14,267 nt of DNA from DASSUW01 sp036520135 (GTDB taxonomy: Bacteria > Actinomycetota > Thermoleophilia > Solirubrobacterales > Solirubrobacteraceae). Below, piece by piece: positions 1 to 6,618 of this stretch. A program made the translations under genes and the position numbers. The first letter of the stretch is position 1. Each line of letters begins with the position of its first letter. The notes below the pieces were generated by a model that was not told where the DNA came from, did not search any database, and worked only from the letters and a program-made list of their open reading frames with translations. The stretch spans positions 1-14,267 of the forward strand of contig DATDKF010000023.1 of NCBI GenBank assembly GCA_036520135.1, read 5' to 3'.

Positions 1-234
1 CTCGAGGTCCTGCCGCAGGACCTCGACCGTCGCGCCGGCCTGCTCGCGGTCGAGTACCCGGGCGCCGATCTCGATCGCGTCGGTCACCACGCGCGCGGGA
101 TCCTCGCCGGCGTCCTGCCGCGCACGCACGACGTCGGCGGCGCACGGATCGTCGACGATCAGGTTCTCGATGATCACGCGCCCGATGAGGGCGCTGACGC
201 GGGCTTGGCGGAGTGGGGTGGCGGCGGCTTCCAT
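1..234 (-). CDS. 5'-partial gene, product unknown (N-terminal 78 residues)
   Basis: An open minus-strand frame starts at ATG 234-232 and runs off the left edge without a stop, so only the first 78 residues are seen (begins MEAAATPLRQARVSALIGRV). Codon use is like that of the neighbours, with G or C in most third positions. The peptide is rich in Ala, Val, Arg, Asp and Glu, with mainly helical character; residues after about 50 (IEIGARVLDREQAG) could begin an amphipathic or coiled-coil segment. There is no signal peptide. A promoter-like pair lies just upstream, supporting the start. I do not recognise the family and propose no function. Confidence 0.6.
   Translation of the reverse strand, partial: MEAAATPLRQARVSALIGRVIIENLIVDDPCAADVVRARQDAGEDPARVVTDAIEIGARVLDREQAGATVEVLRQDLE
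2..26. repeat. Perfect 12-bp inverted repeat with 1-nt centre
   Basis: Bases 2-13 (TCGAGGTCCTGC) and 15-26 are exact reverse complements around C14. The palindrome lies inside the coding sequence of the partial left-edge gene. It may simply come from biased codons (GAG, GTC, CTG, CAG, GAC, CTC). Confidence 0.6.
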
Positions 235-248
235 GGCGTTCGTAAGGC

Positions 249-279
249 AGGCTAGGCCGCGCGCTGGACGGAACGTCAA
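249..279 (-). promoter_or_regulatory. Promoter for the left-edge minus-strand gene
   Basis: On the minus strand TTGACG (279-274) and TAGCCT (254-249) form a -35/-10 pair with a 19-bp spacer. Transcription would begin near 242, about 8 nt before the ATG at 234. The -35 matches the housekeeping consensus at five of six positions; the spacer is slightly long. No transcript data support it. Confidence 0.4.
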
Positions 280-298
280 CTGCCGGGGGGTGACGTTC
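271..298. repeat. Perfect 8-bp inverted repeat at the acyP 3' end
   Basis: GAACGTCA (271-278) and TGACGTTC (291-298) are exact reverse complements around a 12-nt GC-rich loop. The right arm overlaps the acyP stop codon (299-297) and the left arm overlaps the predicted -35 (279-274) of the next minus-strand gene. It could act as a transcript-end hairpin (no T tract follows) or as an operator. Confidence 0.45.
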
Positions 299-575
299 AG
301 CCGACGGTGAACTCGCCGAGGCCTTCGGGCGACTCCTCGACCACGTCAAGCGACGAGACCGACGAGTGCCCCGGCGAAGCGCGGCAGAACGCGACCATCG
401 CCTCGACCGCGTCGGCCGGACCCTCGAACACCGCCTCGACCGTCCCGTCCGCGGAGTTGCGCGCCCACCCGGCCACGCCGCGGCGCTCGGCCTCGCGCCG
501 CACGGAGTCGCGGAAGAACACGCCCTGCACGCGCCCGTGCGCCCTCACGTGCCGCCGGATCGGGTCCTCGCTCAT
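297..575 (-). CDS. acyP: Acylphosphatase
   Basis: A 92-residue protein, the usual length for this family. Acylphosphatases are small cytosolic enzymes that hydrolyse carboxyl-phosphate bonds of acyl phosphates. The signature loop GRVQGVFFR is at residues 14-22 (family form GRVQGVGFR), with the phosphate-binding catalytic Arg at position 22. The second signature GWARN..DGTVEA follows, with catalytic Asn40. The spacing matches the animal enzymes (Arg23/Asn41), so it should be active. The ATG at 575-573 is chosen because it gives the canonical length and has the -10-like TACGGT (588-583) 7 nt upstream, suggesting a leaderless message. Longer in-frame extensions upstream run antisense into the macro-domain gene and are not credible. 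The gene is divergent from the macro-domain gene, 18 bp away. Its physiological substrate cannot be told from sequence. Confidence 0.93.
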   Translation of the reverse strand: MSEDPIRRHVRAHGRVQGVFFRDSVRREAERRGVAGWARNSADGTVEAVFEGPADAVEAMVAFCRASPGHSSVSSLDVVEESPEGLGEFTVG

Positions 576-581
576 GGTCTG

Positions 582-588
582 TACCGTA
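582..588. promoter_or_regulatory. Overlapping divergent -10 elements (acyP / macro-domain gene)
   Basis: The heptamer TACCGTA carries a TANNNT box on each strand. On plus, TACCGT (582-587) is 6 nt before the ATG at 594. On minus, TACGGT (588-583) is 7 nt before the ATG at 575. Both distances place transcription starts at or next to the start codon, as in actinobacterial leaderless genes. No -35 is evident on either strand. Only 18 bp separate the two start codons, so both promoters must lie in this gap or inside the opposite gene. Confidence 0.5.
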
Positions 589-593
589 GATCG

Positions 594-1091
594 ATGGCCA
601 CGATCGAGGTGCTCGACACCGACATCACGGCGCTCGACGTCGACGCGATCGCAAACGCGGCCAACACGCGGCTGGCCCATGGCGGCGGCGTGGCGGGCGC
701 CATTTCCCGCGCGGGCGGGCCGGCGATCCAGCGCGAGTCCGCCGCGCAGGCGCCGGTCGGGCTCGGCGAGGCGGTCGAGACGTCCGGCGGCGACATGCCG
801 TGCCGGTGGGTGATCCACGCCGCCACGATGGAGCTCGGGGGCCCGACGTCCGCCGACATCATCCGCCGCGCCACCGCGTCGACCCTGCGCAAGGCGGACG
901 CGCTCGGCGCCGCCAGCCTCGCGCTCGTTGCCTTCGGGACCGGCGTCGGCGGCTTCCCACTCGACGAGGCGGCGAGGATCGAGGTCGAGGAGGTGCGCCG
1001 CCACGTCGAGCAGGGCTCGAAGCTCGACCGGATCGTCTTCGCGGTCCACGGCGCGGCGGCGCGCGAGGCGTTCGAGGCCGCCCTGGCTTGA
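594..1091 (+). CDS. Macro-domain protein (ADP-ribose-binding/hydrolase type)
   Basis: A 165-residue stand-alone macro domain. Such domains bind ADP-ribose and many remove ADP-ribose from proteins or hydrolyse O-acetyl-ADP-ribose. Visible motifs are D10-I11 (adenine contact), NAAN at 21-24, the glycine loop GGGVAGAI at 30-37, RAGGP at 39-43, WVIHA at 72-76 and the diphosphate loop GTGVGGFP at 115-122. These match the bacterial MacroD/Af1521-like group, so the fold and ligand are secure; hydrolase activity is inferred. The ATG at 594 sits 6 nt after a TANNNT box and starts directly at the first strand of the domain. Its stop overlaps the TTG start of the next gene by 4 nt. No ADP-ribosyltransferase is visible nearby. 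Confidence 0.9.
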   Translation: MATIEVLDTDITALDVDAIANAANTRLAHGGGVAGAISRAGGPAIQRESAAQAPVGLGEAVETSGGDMPCRWVIHAATMELGGPTSADIIRRATASTLRKADALGAASLALVAFGTGVGGFPLDEAARIEVEEVRRHVEQGSKLDRIVFAVHGAAAREAFEAALA

Positions 1092-2035
1092 GCGACCTGC
1101 TGGCTGAGCTGAGCGCGCTCGGCGGAGCCGCGGCGCCGGCGTCCGCCACCGCGCGGCTGCGCGAGGTGCTGGTGGCGGCGCTGCGCCACGGCGCCGCCGA
1201 GCTGGACAAGCCGCGCTCGGGCTACCAGCAGCCGGTCGAGGTCGCGATCGCGGCCGCCGAGCAGACGCTGCTCGCCGCCGTGCCGGTCCCCGCCTCCGTC
1301 CGCGTCGACCCCGAGGCGCCGGCCGAGCGCGCCTGGCTGCTCGTCGCAGCGGTCATCGCCGCGCTCACCGAGCTCGCCGAGCCGCCGCCGCCCACCGGGC
1401 CGCAGGACCTCGAGCTCCAGGTCGGCGACCTCGGCGGCTTCCTGCTGCTCGCGCTGCCCGGCCGCTCCGACCCCGCCGACCTCGGCGAGCTCGCCCCGCT
1501 CGCGTTCGACGAGCACGCCGCCGGCATCGACCGCCTGCGGGCGCGCGCCCTCGCCGCTCCCGCGCGGCTGCTCGAAGGGCCCGAGCTGCGGGCGCCGATC
1601 GGCGTGCATCACCCGCTGCGCATCGCCGAGGCGATCGCGCGGCTCGGCGGGCGCCCCGAGGACCCGAGCTCGGTCGAGGAGCACGAGGACGACGTGCTGG
1701 CGCTGCTGGCGCCCGAGGGCGGCCGGACCGTCCGCCCGCACGAGGACCCCGACCCGGCCCGGCGCGTTGCGCGCCGGATCCTCCAGCGGCTCGACGGCAT
1801 GGGTAAGTGGGGCGGCTACCACACGGACTTCGCGCACCTGGCGCGCGGGTTCGCGGGCAACGAGCGCGCGCTCGCGCAGGAGGTGGGGGAGGCGCTGCTG
1901 GTGGCCGGTCTGCTCGCCGAGAAGCCCTCGGTGGGCCAGCGCCACGTGTTCCTCAACCCCCGCCGCGCGGCCGAGATCCGCGCGCTGATCGACTCCGGCG
2001 ACCTGCCTGCGGGGATGAAGCTGCCGTCCGCGTGA
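1088..2035 (+). CDS. Conserved-type protein of unknown function with possible C-terminal winged helix
   Basis: A 315-residue soluble, acidic, Ala/Leu-rich protein. The TTG start at 1088 gives a TTGA overlap with the macro-domain stop, indicating translational coupling; GAGG at 1074-1077 may serve as a ribosome site. An alternative GTG near 1166 would remove about 26 residues. The N-terminal two thirds look like helical bundles without recognisable motifs. The C-terminal ~90 residues, from GMGKWGGYHTDFAHLARGF through EKPSVGQRHVFLNPRR, have the helix-helix-strand pattern of a winged-helix domain and are the most conserved-looking part. There is no signal peptide or membrane segment. I do not recognise the family. 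Coupling to the macro domain hints at a shared role, perhaps in nucleic-acid-linked ADP-ribose biology, but this is speculation. Confidence 0.8.
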   Translation: MSDLLAELSALGGAAAPASATARLREVLVAALRHGAAELDKPRSGYQQPVEVAIAAAEQTLLAAVPVPASVRVDPEAPAERAWLLVAAVIAALTELAEPPPPTGPQDLELQVGDLGGFLLLALPGRSDPADLGELAPLAFDEHAAGIDRLRARALAAPARLLEGPELRAPIGVHHPLRIAEAIARLGGRPEDPSSVEEHEDDVLALLAPEGGRTVRPHEDPDPARRVARRILQRLDGMGKWGGYHTDFAHLARGFAGNERALAQEVGEALLVAGLLAEKPSVGQRHVFLNPRRAAEIRALIDSGDLPAGMKLPSA

Positions 2036-2047
2036 AACGATTGGGCC

Positions 2048-3682
2048 ATGTCCCCCGATCTCGATCTCGGCCGCGTCGCATCCCAGGTCTCAACGAAGCT
2101 GTTCACCGCCCGCACGCTCGCGAACGCGGGCGTGCTGCACCCCGGCCGCCCCGATCACCTGCTCGGCGCCGCACGCGCGCTGGTGCGCTTCGGGCCGACC
2201 CCGGCCGGCGGCTACGGCGCCTCGGCCGAGCGCTACGGATCCGAGACCGCGGTCATCGACGAGCTGGGGACGCTGACCTTCCGCGAGGTGCACGAGCGCA
2301 CCAACGCGCTGGCCAACGCGCTCGCCGCCGACGGGATCGAGTGCGGCGACGGCGTCGGCCTGATGTGCCGCAACCACCGCGGGTTCATCGACGCGGTGAT
2401 CGCGTGCTCGAAGCTCGGCGCCAACACGCTGTTCCTCAACACCGCGTTCTCCGGCCCGCAGCTCGCGGACGTCGCCAAGCGCGAGAAGCCGAAGGCGCTG
2501 ATCTACGACCACGAGTTCGAGGGGCTGATCCACGACGCGTCGCGTCGGCGCAAGCGCTACATCGCCTGGCACGAGCCCGAGGACGGCACGCCCAGCGACC
2601 CGCCGCTGTCGGACCTGATCGAGAACGGCGACCGCAGCGACGTCGCGCCGCCGCCCCGGCGCGGCAAGGCGATCATCCTCACGTCGGGCACCACCGGCAC
2701 GCCGAAGGGCGCGTCGCGCTCGCAGCCGCGCTCGCTCGACCCCGCCGCCGCGCTGCTCGCGATGATCCCGCTCAAGGCGCGCGAGAAGACGGTGATCGCC
2801 GCGCCGATGTTCCACTCCTGGGGCTTCGTGCACTTCACGCTCGGGATGAGCCTGTCGTCGACGCTCGTGCTCAACCGCAAGTTCGAGCCCGAGGCGACGC
2901 TGTCGCTGACCGCCCAGCACGAGTGCACGGCGCTGATCGTCGTCCCGGTGATGATGCAGCGGATCCTCGAGCTGCCCGACGACATCCTGCAGCGCTACGA
3001 CCTCTCGAATCTGCGCGTCGTCGCCGTCTCGGGCTCGGCGCTGCCGGGCGACCTGTCCGATCGCTGGATGGACCTGTTCGGCGAGAACGCCTACAACCTC
3101 TATGGCTCGACCGAGGTCGCGTGGGCGAGCATCGCGACGCCGCAGGACCTGCGCGCCGCGCCCGGCACCGCCGGCCGCGCGCCCCGCGGCACGATCGTCA
3201 AGCTCTACGACGAGGACGGCAGGCCGGTCAAGCAGGGCGAGACCGGCCGCATCTTCGTCGGCAACGATCTGCAGTTCGAGGGCTACACCGGCGGCGGCGG
3301 CAAGGACGTGATCGACGGCCTGGTCTCGTCCGGTGACGTCGGCCACTTCGACGCGGCTGGGCGCCTGTTCGTCGACGGCCGCGACGACGACATGATCGTC
3401 TCGGGCGGCGAGAACGTGTTCCCCGCCGAGGTCGAGGACCTGCTCGCCGCGCACGAGGACGTCGTCGAGGTGGCGGTGTTCGGCGTCGACGACGAGAAGT
3501 TCGGCCAGCGCCTGAAGGCGGTGGTCGTCCTGCGCGACGGCGCGGCCCTCACCGAGGACGAGATCAAGAAGCATGTCAAGGCCAACCTCGCGGGCTACAA
3601 GGTGCCGCGCGACGTCGAGTTCATGGACGAGCTGCCGCGCACGTCGACCGGCAAAGTGCTCAAGCGGGAGCTCAAGGACTGA
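2048..3682 (+). CDS. AMP-binding long-chain acyl-CoA ligase (FadD type)
   Basis: A 544-residue member of the ANL superfamily, which activates a carboxylic acid with ATP to an acyl-adenylate and then to acyl-CoA. All core motifs are present: P-loop TSGTTGTPK (212-220), YGSTE (352-356), SSGD with Asp430, GRDDDMIVSGGENVFP with Arg445, and the C-terminal RTSTGKVLKR with catalytic Lys536. The N-terminal pattern (LVRFGPTPAGGY, then MCRNHRGF and NTAFSGPQL) resembles mycobacterial FadD2-like fatty acyl-CoA ligases, so a medium- or long-chain fatty acid is the likely substrate. There is no signal peptide. It starts 12 nt after the upstream stop; AACGAT (2036-2041), 6 nt before the ATG, is a weak -10 candidate. 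It could be cotranscribed with the macro-domain pair. Substrate assignment is uncertain. Confidence 0.92.
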   Translation: MSPDLDLGRVASQVSTKLFTARTLANAGVLHPGRPDHLLGAARALVRFGPTPAGGYGASAERYGSETAVIDELGTLTFREVHERTNALANALAADGIECGDGVGLMCRNHRGFIDAVIACSKLGANTLFLNTAFSGPQLADVAKREKPKALIYDHEFEGLIHDASRRRKRYIAWHEPEDGTPSDPPLSDLIENGDRSDVAPPPRRGKAIILTSGTTGTPKGASRSQPRSLDPAAALLAMIPLKAREKTVIAAPMFHSWGFVHFTLGMSLSSTLVLNRKFEPEATLSLTAQHECTALIVVPVMMQRILELPDDILQRYDLSNLRVVAVSGSALPGDLSDRWMDLFGENAYNLYGSTEVAWASIATPQDLRAAPGTAGRAPRGTIVKLYDEDGRPVKQGETGRIFVGNDLQFEGYTGGGGKDVIDGLVSSGDVGHFDAAGRLFVDGRDDDMIVSGGENVFPAEVEDLLAAHEDVVEVAVFGVDDEKFGQRLKAVVVLRDGAALTEDEIKKHVKANLAGYKVPRDVEFMDELPRTSTGKVLKRELKD

Positions 3683-3686
3683 CGGC

Positions 3687-3692
3687 TACCGT
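3687..3692 (+). promoter_or_regulatory. -10 element TACCGT before the DUF177 gene
   Basis: TACCGT lies 10 nt before the ATG at 3703, predicting a leader of about 3-4 nt. The hexamer is identical to that before the macro-domain gene. No -35 is evident; the sequence is just downstream of the ligase stop codon (3680-3682). Confidence 0.4.
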
Positions 3693-3702
3693 TGAGGGTG
3701 TT

Positions 3703-4221
3703 ATGCCGCAGCGCACCGACACCTTCGACCTCGCGCCCCTCGGGCTCCGCTCCGGGGACGGGCGCCGTCTCGACCTGCATGTCGCGATCGACGACTTCGA
3801 CTACGGCGGCGAGCCGTACGCGGTCGAGCCGCCGCTCGTGCCCGTGCGGCTCGACATCTCGCGCACGACGAACCTGGGCTGGGCGCTGCGCCTGCGGTTC
3901 AGCGCCGGGCTGCTCGGCCCGTGCATGCGCTGCCTGGAGCCGGCCGAGCCGGTGTTCGAGGTCGACGCACGCGAGGTGTCCCAGCCCGGCGGCGGCGAGG
4001 AGCTGAGCTCGCCATACCTGGGCGCGGACGAGGAGCTGCAGCTGAGCCGGTGGGCGCGCGACGCGCTCGCCCTGGCCCTGCCCGGCCAGCTCACGTGCCG
4101 CGAGGACTGCGCCGGGCTGTGCGGGCAGTGCGGAGCGAATCTCAACGAGGATCCGGAGCACCGCCACGAAGCGGCGCCCGACCCGCGCTGGGCCAAGCTC
4201 GGCGAGCTGAAGTTCGACTAG
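3703..4221 (+). CDS. yceD: DUF177/YceD family protein (L32-associated)
   Basis: A 172-residue protein of the DUF177 (YceD) family. Members are usually encoded directly upstream of rpmF and have been linked to 23S rRNA accumulation and ribosome assembly. The sequence shows the paired Cys74-x2-Cys77 (GPCMRCLEP), a PYLG..EELQL segment, and a C-terminal cluster Cys132-x3-Cys136-x3-Cys140-x2-Cys143 followed by GANLNED. This layout is typical and suggests metal binding. The ATG at 3703 is supported by the nearby -10 element. Unusually, rpmF does not follow: it begins at 13950, after eight other genes. The next gene starts about 12 nt downstream of the stop. Confidence 0.9.
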   Translation: MPQRTDTFDLAPLGLRSGDGRRLDLHVAIDDFDYGGEPYAVEPPLVPVRLDISRTTNLGWALRLRFSAGLLGPCMRCLEPAEPVFEVDAREVSQPGGGEELSSPYLGADEELQLSRWARDALALALPGQLTCREDCAGLCGQCGANLNEDPEHRHEAAPDPRWAKLGELKFD

Positions 4222-4232
4222 TCGCCGCCCTC

Positions 4233-5471
4233 GTGGCGGCCGCGGTGTCGGCGCTGGTGATCGCGCCCGCGCCGTCGTACGACCCGTGGGCATGGCTGCT
4301 GTGGGGCCGCGAGATCGCCCACGGCACCCTGAGCACGGCCGAGGGGCCGGCGTTCAAGCCGCTGCCGGTCGCGGCCACCGCGCTGCTGGCGCCGCTCGGC
4401 GGCGCGGCGCCGGTGGTCTGGGTGATCCTCGCGCGCGCCGGGACGGTGCTCGCGGTCGTGCTCGGCTTCCGGCTCGGCCGCCGGCTGGCGGGCGGCTCGG
4501 TCGCCGCCGGCGTCGCGGCGGCGAGCGGCGTGGCGCTGTGCGGCGCCCTGCTGCGCTACACGGCGGCGGGCGCCGAGCCGGGCTGGGTGATCGCGCTCGC
4601 GCTCGCGGGCGGCGAGGCGTGGCGGACCGGCCGCCCGCGCGCCGCGCTGGCCTGCGGCATCGGCTGCGCGCTCCTGCGAGTCGAGGCGTGGCCGTTCCTG
4701 CTCGCCTTCGCCGTGCTGCTGTGGCGGCGCCGCCCGCAGGACCGCCCGCTGCTGGTCGCGTGCGCGGTCGCGGTGCCGGCGCTGTGGTTCGTGCCGGAGC
4801 TGATCGGCTCCGGCGACCCGCTGCGGTCGGGCTCGCGCGCGCGGGTCCCGAACCCCGGCCAGCCCGCGCTCGCGGACGTCCCGGCGTGGGCGGCGCTGCG
4901 CGCGGCCGCCGCGCTGCCGCTGTGGCCGCTGTGGATCGGCGCGCTCGCCGCGCCGCGCGCCGCGCGGCCGCTGCTGTACGCGGGTCTCGCCTGGATCGCG
5001 CTGGTCGCGGTGATGGCGCAGGCCGGATTCTCGGGCGAGCCGCGCTACTCGCTGCCCGGCGCCGCGCTCGTCGCGATCGCCGGCGCCGCCGGGCTCGGTC
5101 GCACGCCGCGGGCGCTCGTCGCCGTGCTGTTGGTCGTCGCCGCCGTCCCCAAGCTCGCCGACCTGCCCGACCTGCGGCGCGACCAGGCCTACCAGCGCGC
5201 GCTCGCGGCCGACCTGCGGACCGCGATCCGCGCGGCGGGCGGGCGCGCGGCGCTGCTCGCGTGCGGGCGGCCGTACGTCGGCGAGCTGCGCGGGCCGCTG
5301 CTCGCGTACCACCTCGACGTCGAGAAGCGCCGCGTCGGGTTCGCCCCGCGCGCTCCCGGCGTCGAGTTCCGTTCGCGGCTCGCTCCCGGCCGGCCGGTCG
5401 AGCCGCCGGCCGCGTTCTCCCCGCGCGTGCGAACCGTCCGCTGGGAGGTGCGGAGCACGTGCGCCAGTTAG
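4233..5471 (+). CDS. Polytopic membrane protein, GT-C glycosyltransferase-like
   Basis: A 412-residue, strongly hydrophobic protein with roughly eight to ten membrane segments and a soluble C-terminal ~100 residues. The first extracytoplasmic stretch SYDPWAWLLWGREIAHG (15-31), followed by FKPLPV (41-46), resembles the loop with acidic residue found in GT-C lipid-linked sugar transferases; RVEAWPF (149-155) and FSGEPRYSLPG (266-276) are further motif-like patches. This class is common in actinobacteria, but acceptor and donor are unknown. The start is uncertain. GTG 4233 is the first start codon after the YceD stop, but it cuts the first hydrophobic helix short; in-frame upstream GTGs (4119, 4128) would overlap yceD by about 100 nt. 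The stop TAG 5469-5471 lies within the operator of the next gene. Confidence 0.75.
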   Translation: MAAAVSALVIAPAPSYDPWAWLLWGREIAHGTLSTAEGPAFKPLPVAATALLAPLGGAAPVVWVILARAGTVLAVVLGFRLGRRLAGGSVAAGVAAASGVALCGALLRYTAAGAEPGWVIALALAGGEAWRTGRPRAALACGIGCALLRVEAWPFLLAFAVLLWRRRPQDRPLLVACAVAVPALWFVPELIGSGDPLRSGSRARVPNPGQPALADVPAWAALRAAAALPLWPLWIGALAAPRAARPLLYAGLAWIALVAVMAQAGFSGEPRYSLPGAALVAIAGAAGLGRTPRALVAVLLVVAAVPKLADLPDLRRDQAYQRALAADLRTAIRAAGGRAALLACGRPYVGELRGPLLAYHLDVEKRRVGFAPRAPGVEFRSRLAPGRPVEPPAAFSPRVRTVRWEVRSTCAS

Positions 5472-5481
5472 GCTGCCCTAA
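5468..5481. promoter_or_regulatory. Iron-box-like operator, copy 1
   Basis: TTAGG-CTGC-CCTAA is a perfect 5-bp inverted repeat with a 4-bp spacer, abutting the GTG start at 5482. It covers the predicted -10 TAGGCT (5469-5474). Against the right-hand 14 bases of the DtxR/IdeR consensus (TTAGGCTAACCTAA) 12 match; against the full 19-bp consensus 13 match. A related copy lies at 7637-7650. Confidence 0.5.
5469..5474 (+). promoter_or_regulatory. -10 element TAGGCT for the sugar dehydrogenase gene
   Basis: TAGGCT fits TANNNT and ends 7 nt before the GTG at 5482, predicting a leaderless transcript. It lies inside the iron-box-like palindrome, so a bound protein would block RNA polymerase. It also overlaps the stop codon of the preceding gene. 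Confidence 0.45.
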
Positions 5482-6618
5482 GTGCGCCCGATCGCGATCG
5501 TCTGCCTCGTCGCCGTGCTCGCCGCCGCCGCCGTGGCCGTCGGGTCGGGCGGCGACGACGCGCTGGAGGGCATCCGGCCGGTCGAGCCGGCGACGGAGAG
5601 CGGCGACGCGCACACGTTCGACCTCGAGCGCGTGGCGACCGGCCTCAACCGGCCGACGTTCGTCGGCGCGGCGCCCGGCGACCCCGGCGCGCTGTGGGTG
5701 CTCGAGCAGCCCGGCCGCGTCGTGCGCCTGCACGGCGGCGACCGCACGGTCGTACTCGACATCACCGACCGCGTGCTGACCGGCGCCGAGCAGGGCCTGC
5801 TCGGGCTGGCGTTCGATCCCGACTTCGCGACCAACCGCCGGTTGTTCCTGCACTGGAGCGACCGCAAGGGCGACACGCGCGTCGGCGAGTTCACCACCGC
5901 GAGCTCGGAGCCCCGGCGCGAGCTGCTGTTCGTCGACCAGCCCGAGGAGAACCACAACGGCGGCCAGCTCGCGTTCGGGCCGGACGAGCGGCTCTACCTC
6001 GGCCTCGGCGACGGCGGTGGCGCGTTCGATCCCCGGCGCACCGCCCAGGACCCGCGGCAGAAGCTCGGCAAGCTGCTGTCGACCCGCGTCGACGGCGCGG
6101 CCGACTGGCGCGTCGAGCTGCTCGGGCTGCGCAACCCGTGGCGGTTCGCATTCGACCCCGCGCTCGGCGACGTCTGGATCGGCGACGTCGGCCAGGACGA
6201 GATCGAGGAGGTCGACCGCGTCCCGCTCGAGCACGACGAGCCGCCGAAGAACCTCGGCTGGAGCGCGTACGAGGCCGACCAGCGCATCGGCGCGGGCGAC
6301 GACCACCTGGCGCCCGGCGAGGTCATCTGGCCGGTCGCGAAGTACACGCACGACGACGGCTGCTCGATCACCGGCGGCTACGTCTACCGCGGCACCGCCT
6401 TGCCGGCGCTGCAGGGCCGCTACCTGTACGGCGACTTCTGCTCGGGCGCCTTGTGGTCGCTGAAGGGGACGCCCGACGGCCGCGCGACCGACGTGCGGCG
6501 CGAGCAGGCCACGGTCCCGCAGCTCACGCACATCGGCCCGGACGCCGATGGGGAGCCGGTGCTCGCCTCGGCCGACGGCGCGATCTACCGCGCGGTCAAT
6601 CCGGCGCCACGGCGCTGA
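5482..6618 (+). CDS. PQQ-dependent sugar dehydrogenase (GSDH family), exported
   Basis: A 378-residue member of the glucose/sorbosone dehydrogenase family, a six-bladed propeller that oxidises aldoses with pyrroloquinoline quinone outside the cytoplasmic membrane. Residues 1-22 form a short charged start plus hydrophobic stretch, a signal peptide or anchor. Family motifs: EQGLLGLAFDPDF (103-115), ENHNGGQLAFGPDERLYLGL (156-175) with likely catalytic His158, GLRNPWRFAFDP (215-226), IGDVGQDEIEEVDR (233-246), NLGWSAYEA (257-265) and SITGGYVYRG (295-304). Cys294 and Cys320 could form a disulfide. Its natural substrate is unknown, and many actinobacterial members act on uncharacterised sugars; no PQQ synthesis genes are visible. 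The GTG start follows the -10 and operator directly. The 3' end overlaps fbpC by 23 bp on the opposite strand. Confidence 0.88.
   Translation: MRPIAIVCLVAVLAAAAVAVGSGGDDALEGIRPVEPATESGDAHTFDLERVATGLNRPTFVGAAPGDPGALWVLEQPGRVVRLHGGDRTVVLDITDRVLTGAEQGLLGLAFDPDFATNRRLFLHWSDRKGDTRVGEFTTASSEPRRELLFVDQPEENHNGGQLAFGPDERLYLGLGDGGGAFDPRRTAQDPRQKLGKLLSTRVDGAADWRVELLGLRNPWRFAFDPALGDVWIGDVGQDEIEEVDRVPLEHDEPPKNLGWSAYEADQRIGAGDDHLAPGEVIWPVAKYTHDDGCSITGGYVYRGTALPALQGRYLYGDFCSGALWSLKGTPDGRATDVRREQATVPQLTHIGPDADGEPVLASADGAIYRAVNPAPRR

Noticed and set aside
594..1091. Toxin-antitoxin (DarTG-like) system with the macro protein as antitoxin
   Set aside because: The coupled partner lacks any recognisable ADP-ribosyltransferase motif and the neighbouring acylphosphatase is a housekeeping-type enzyme.
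2090..3574. Long minus-strand open frame opposite the acyl-CoA ligase
   Set aside because: Arg/Ala/Asp-rich composition without motifs; it is the antisense of a clear ANL enzyme and is a high-GC artefact.
4354..6531. 725-codon minus-strand open frame opposite the GT-C-like and sugar dehydrogenase genes
   Set aside because: Low-complexity Arg/Ala-rich translation, no domain, and the plus strand encodes recognisable proteins.
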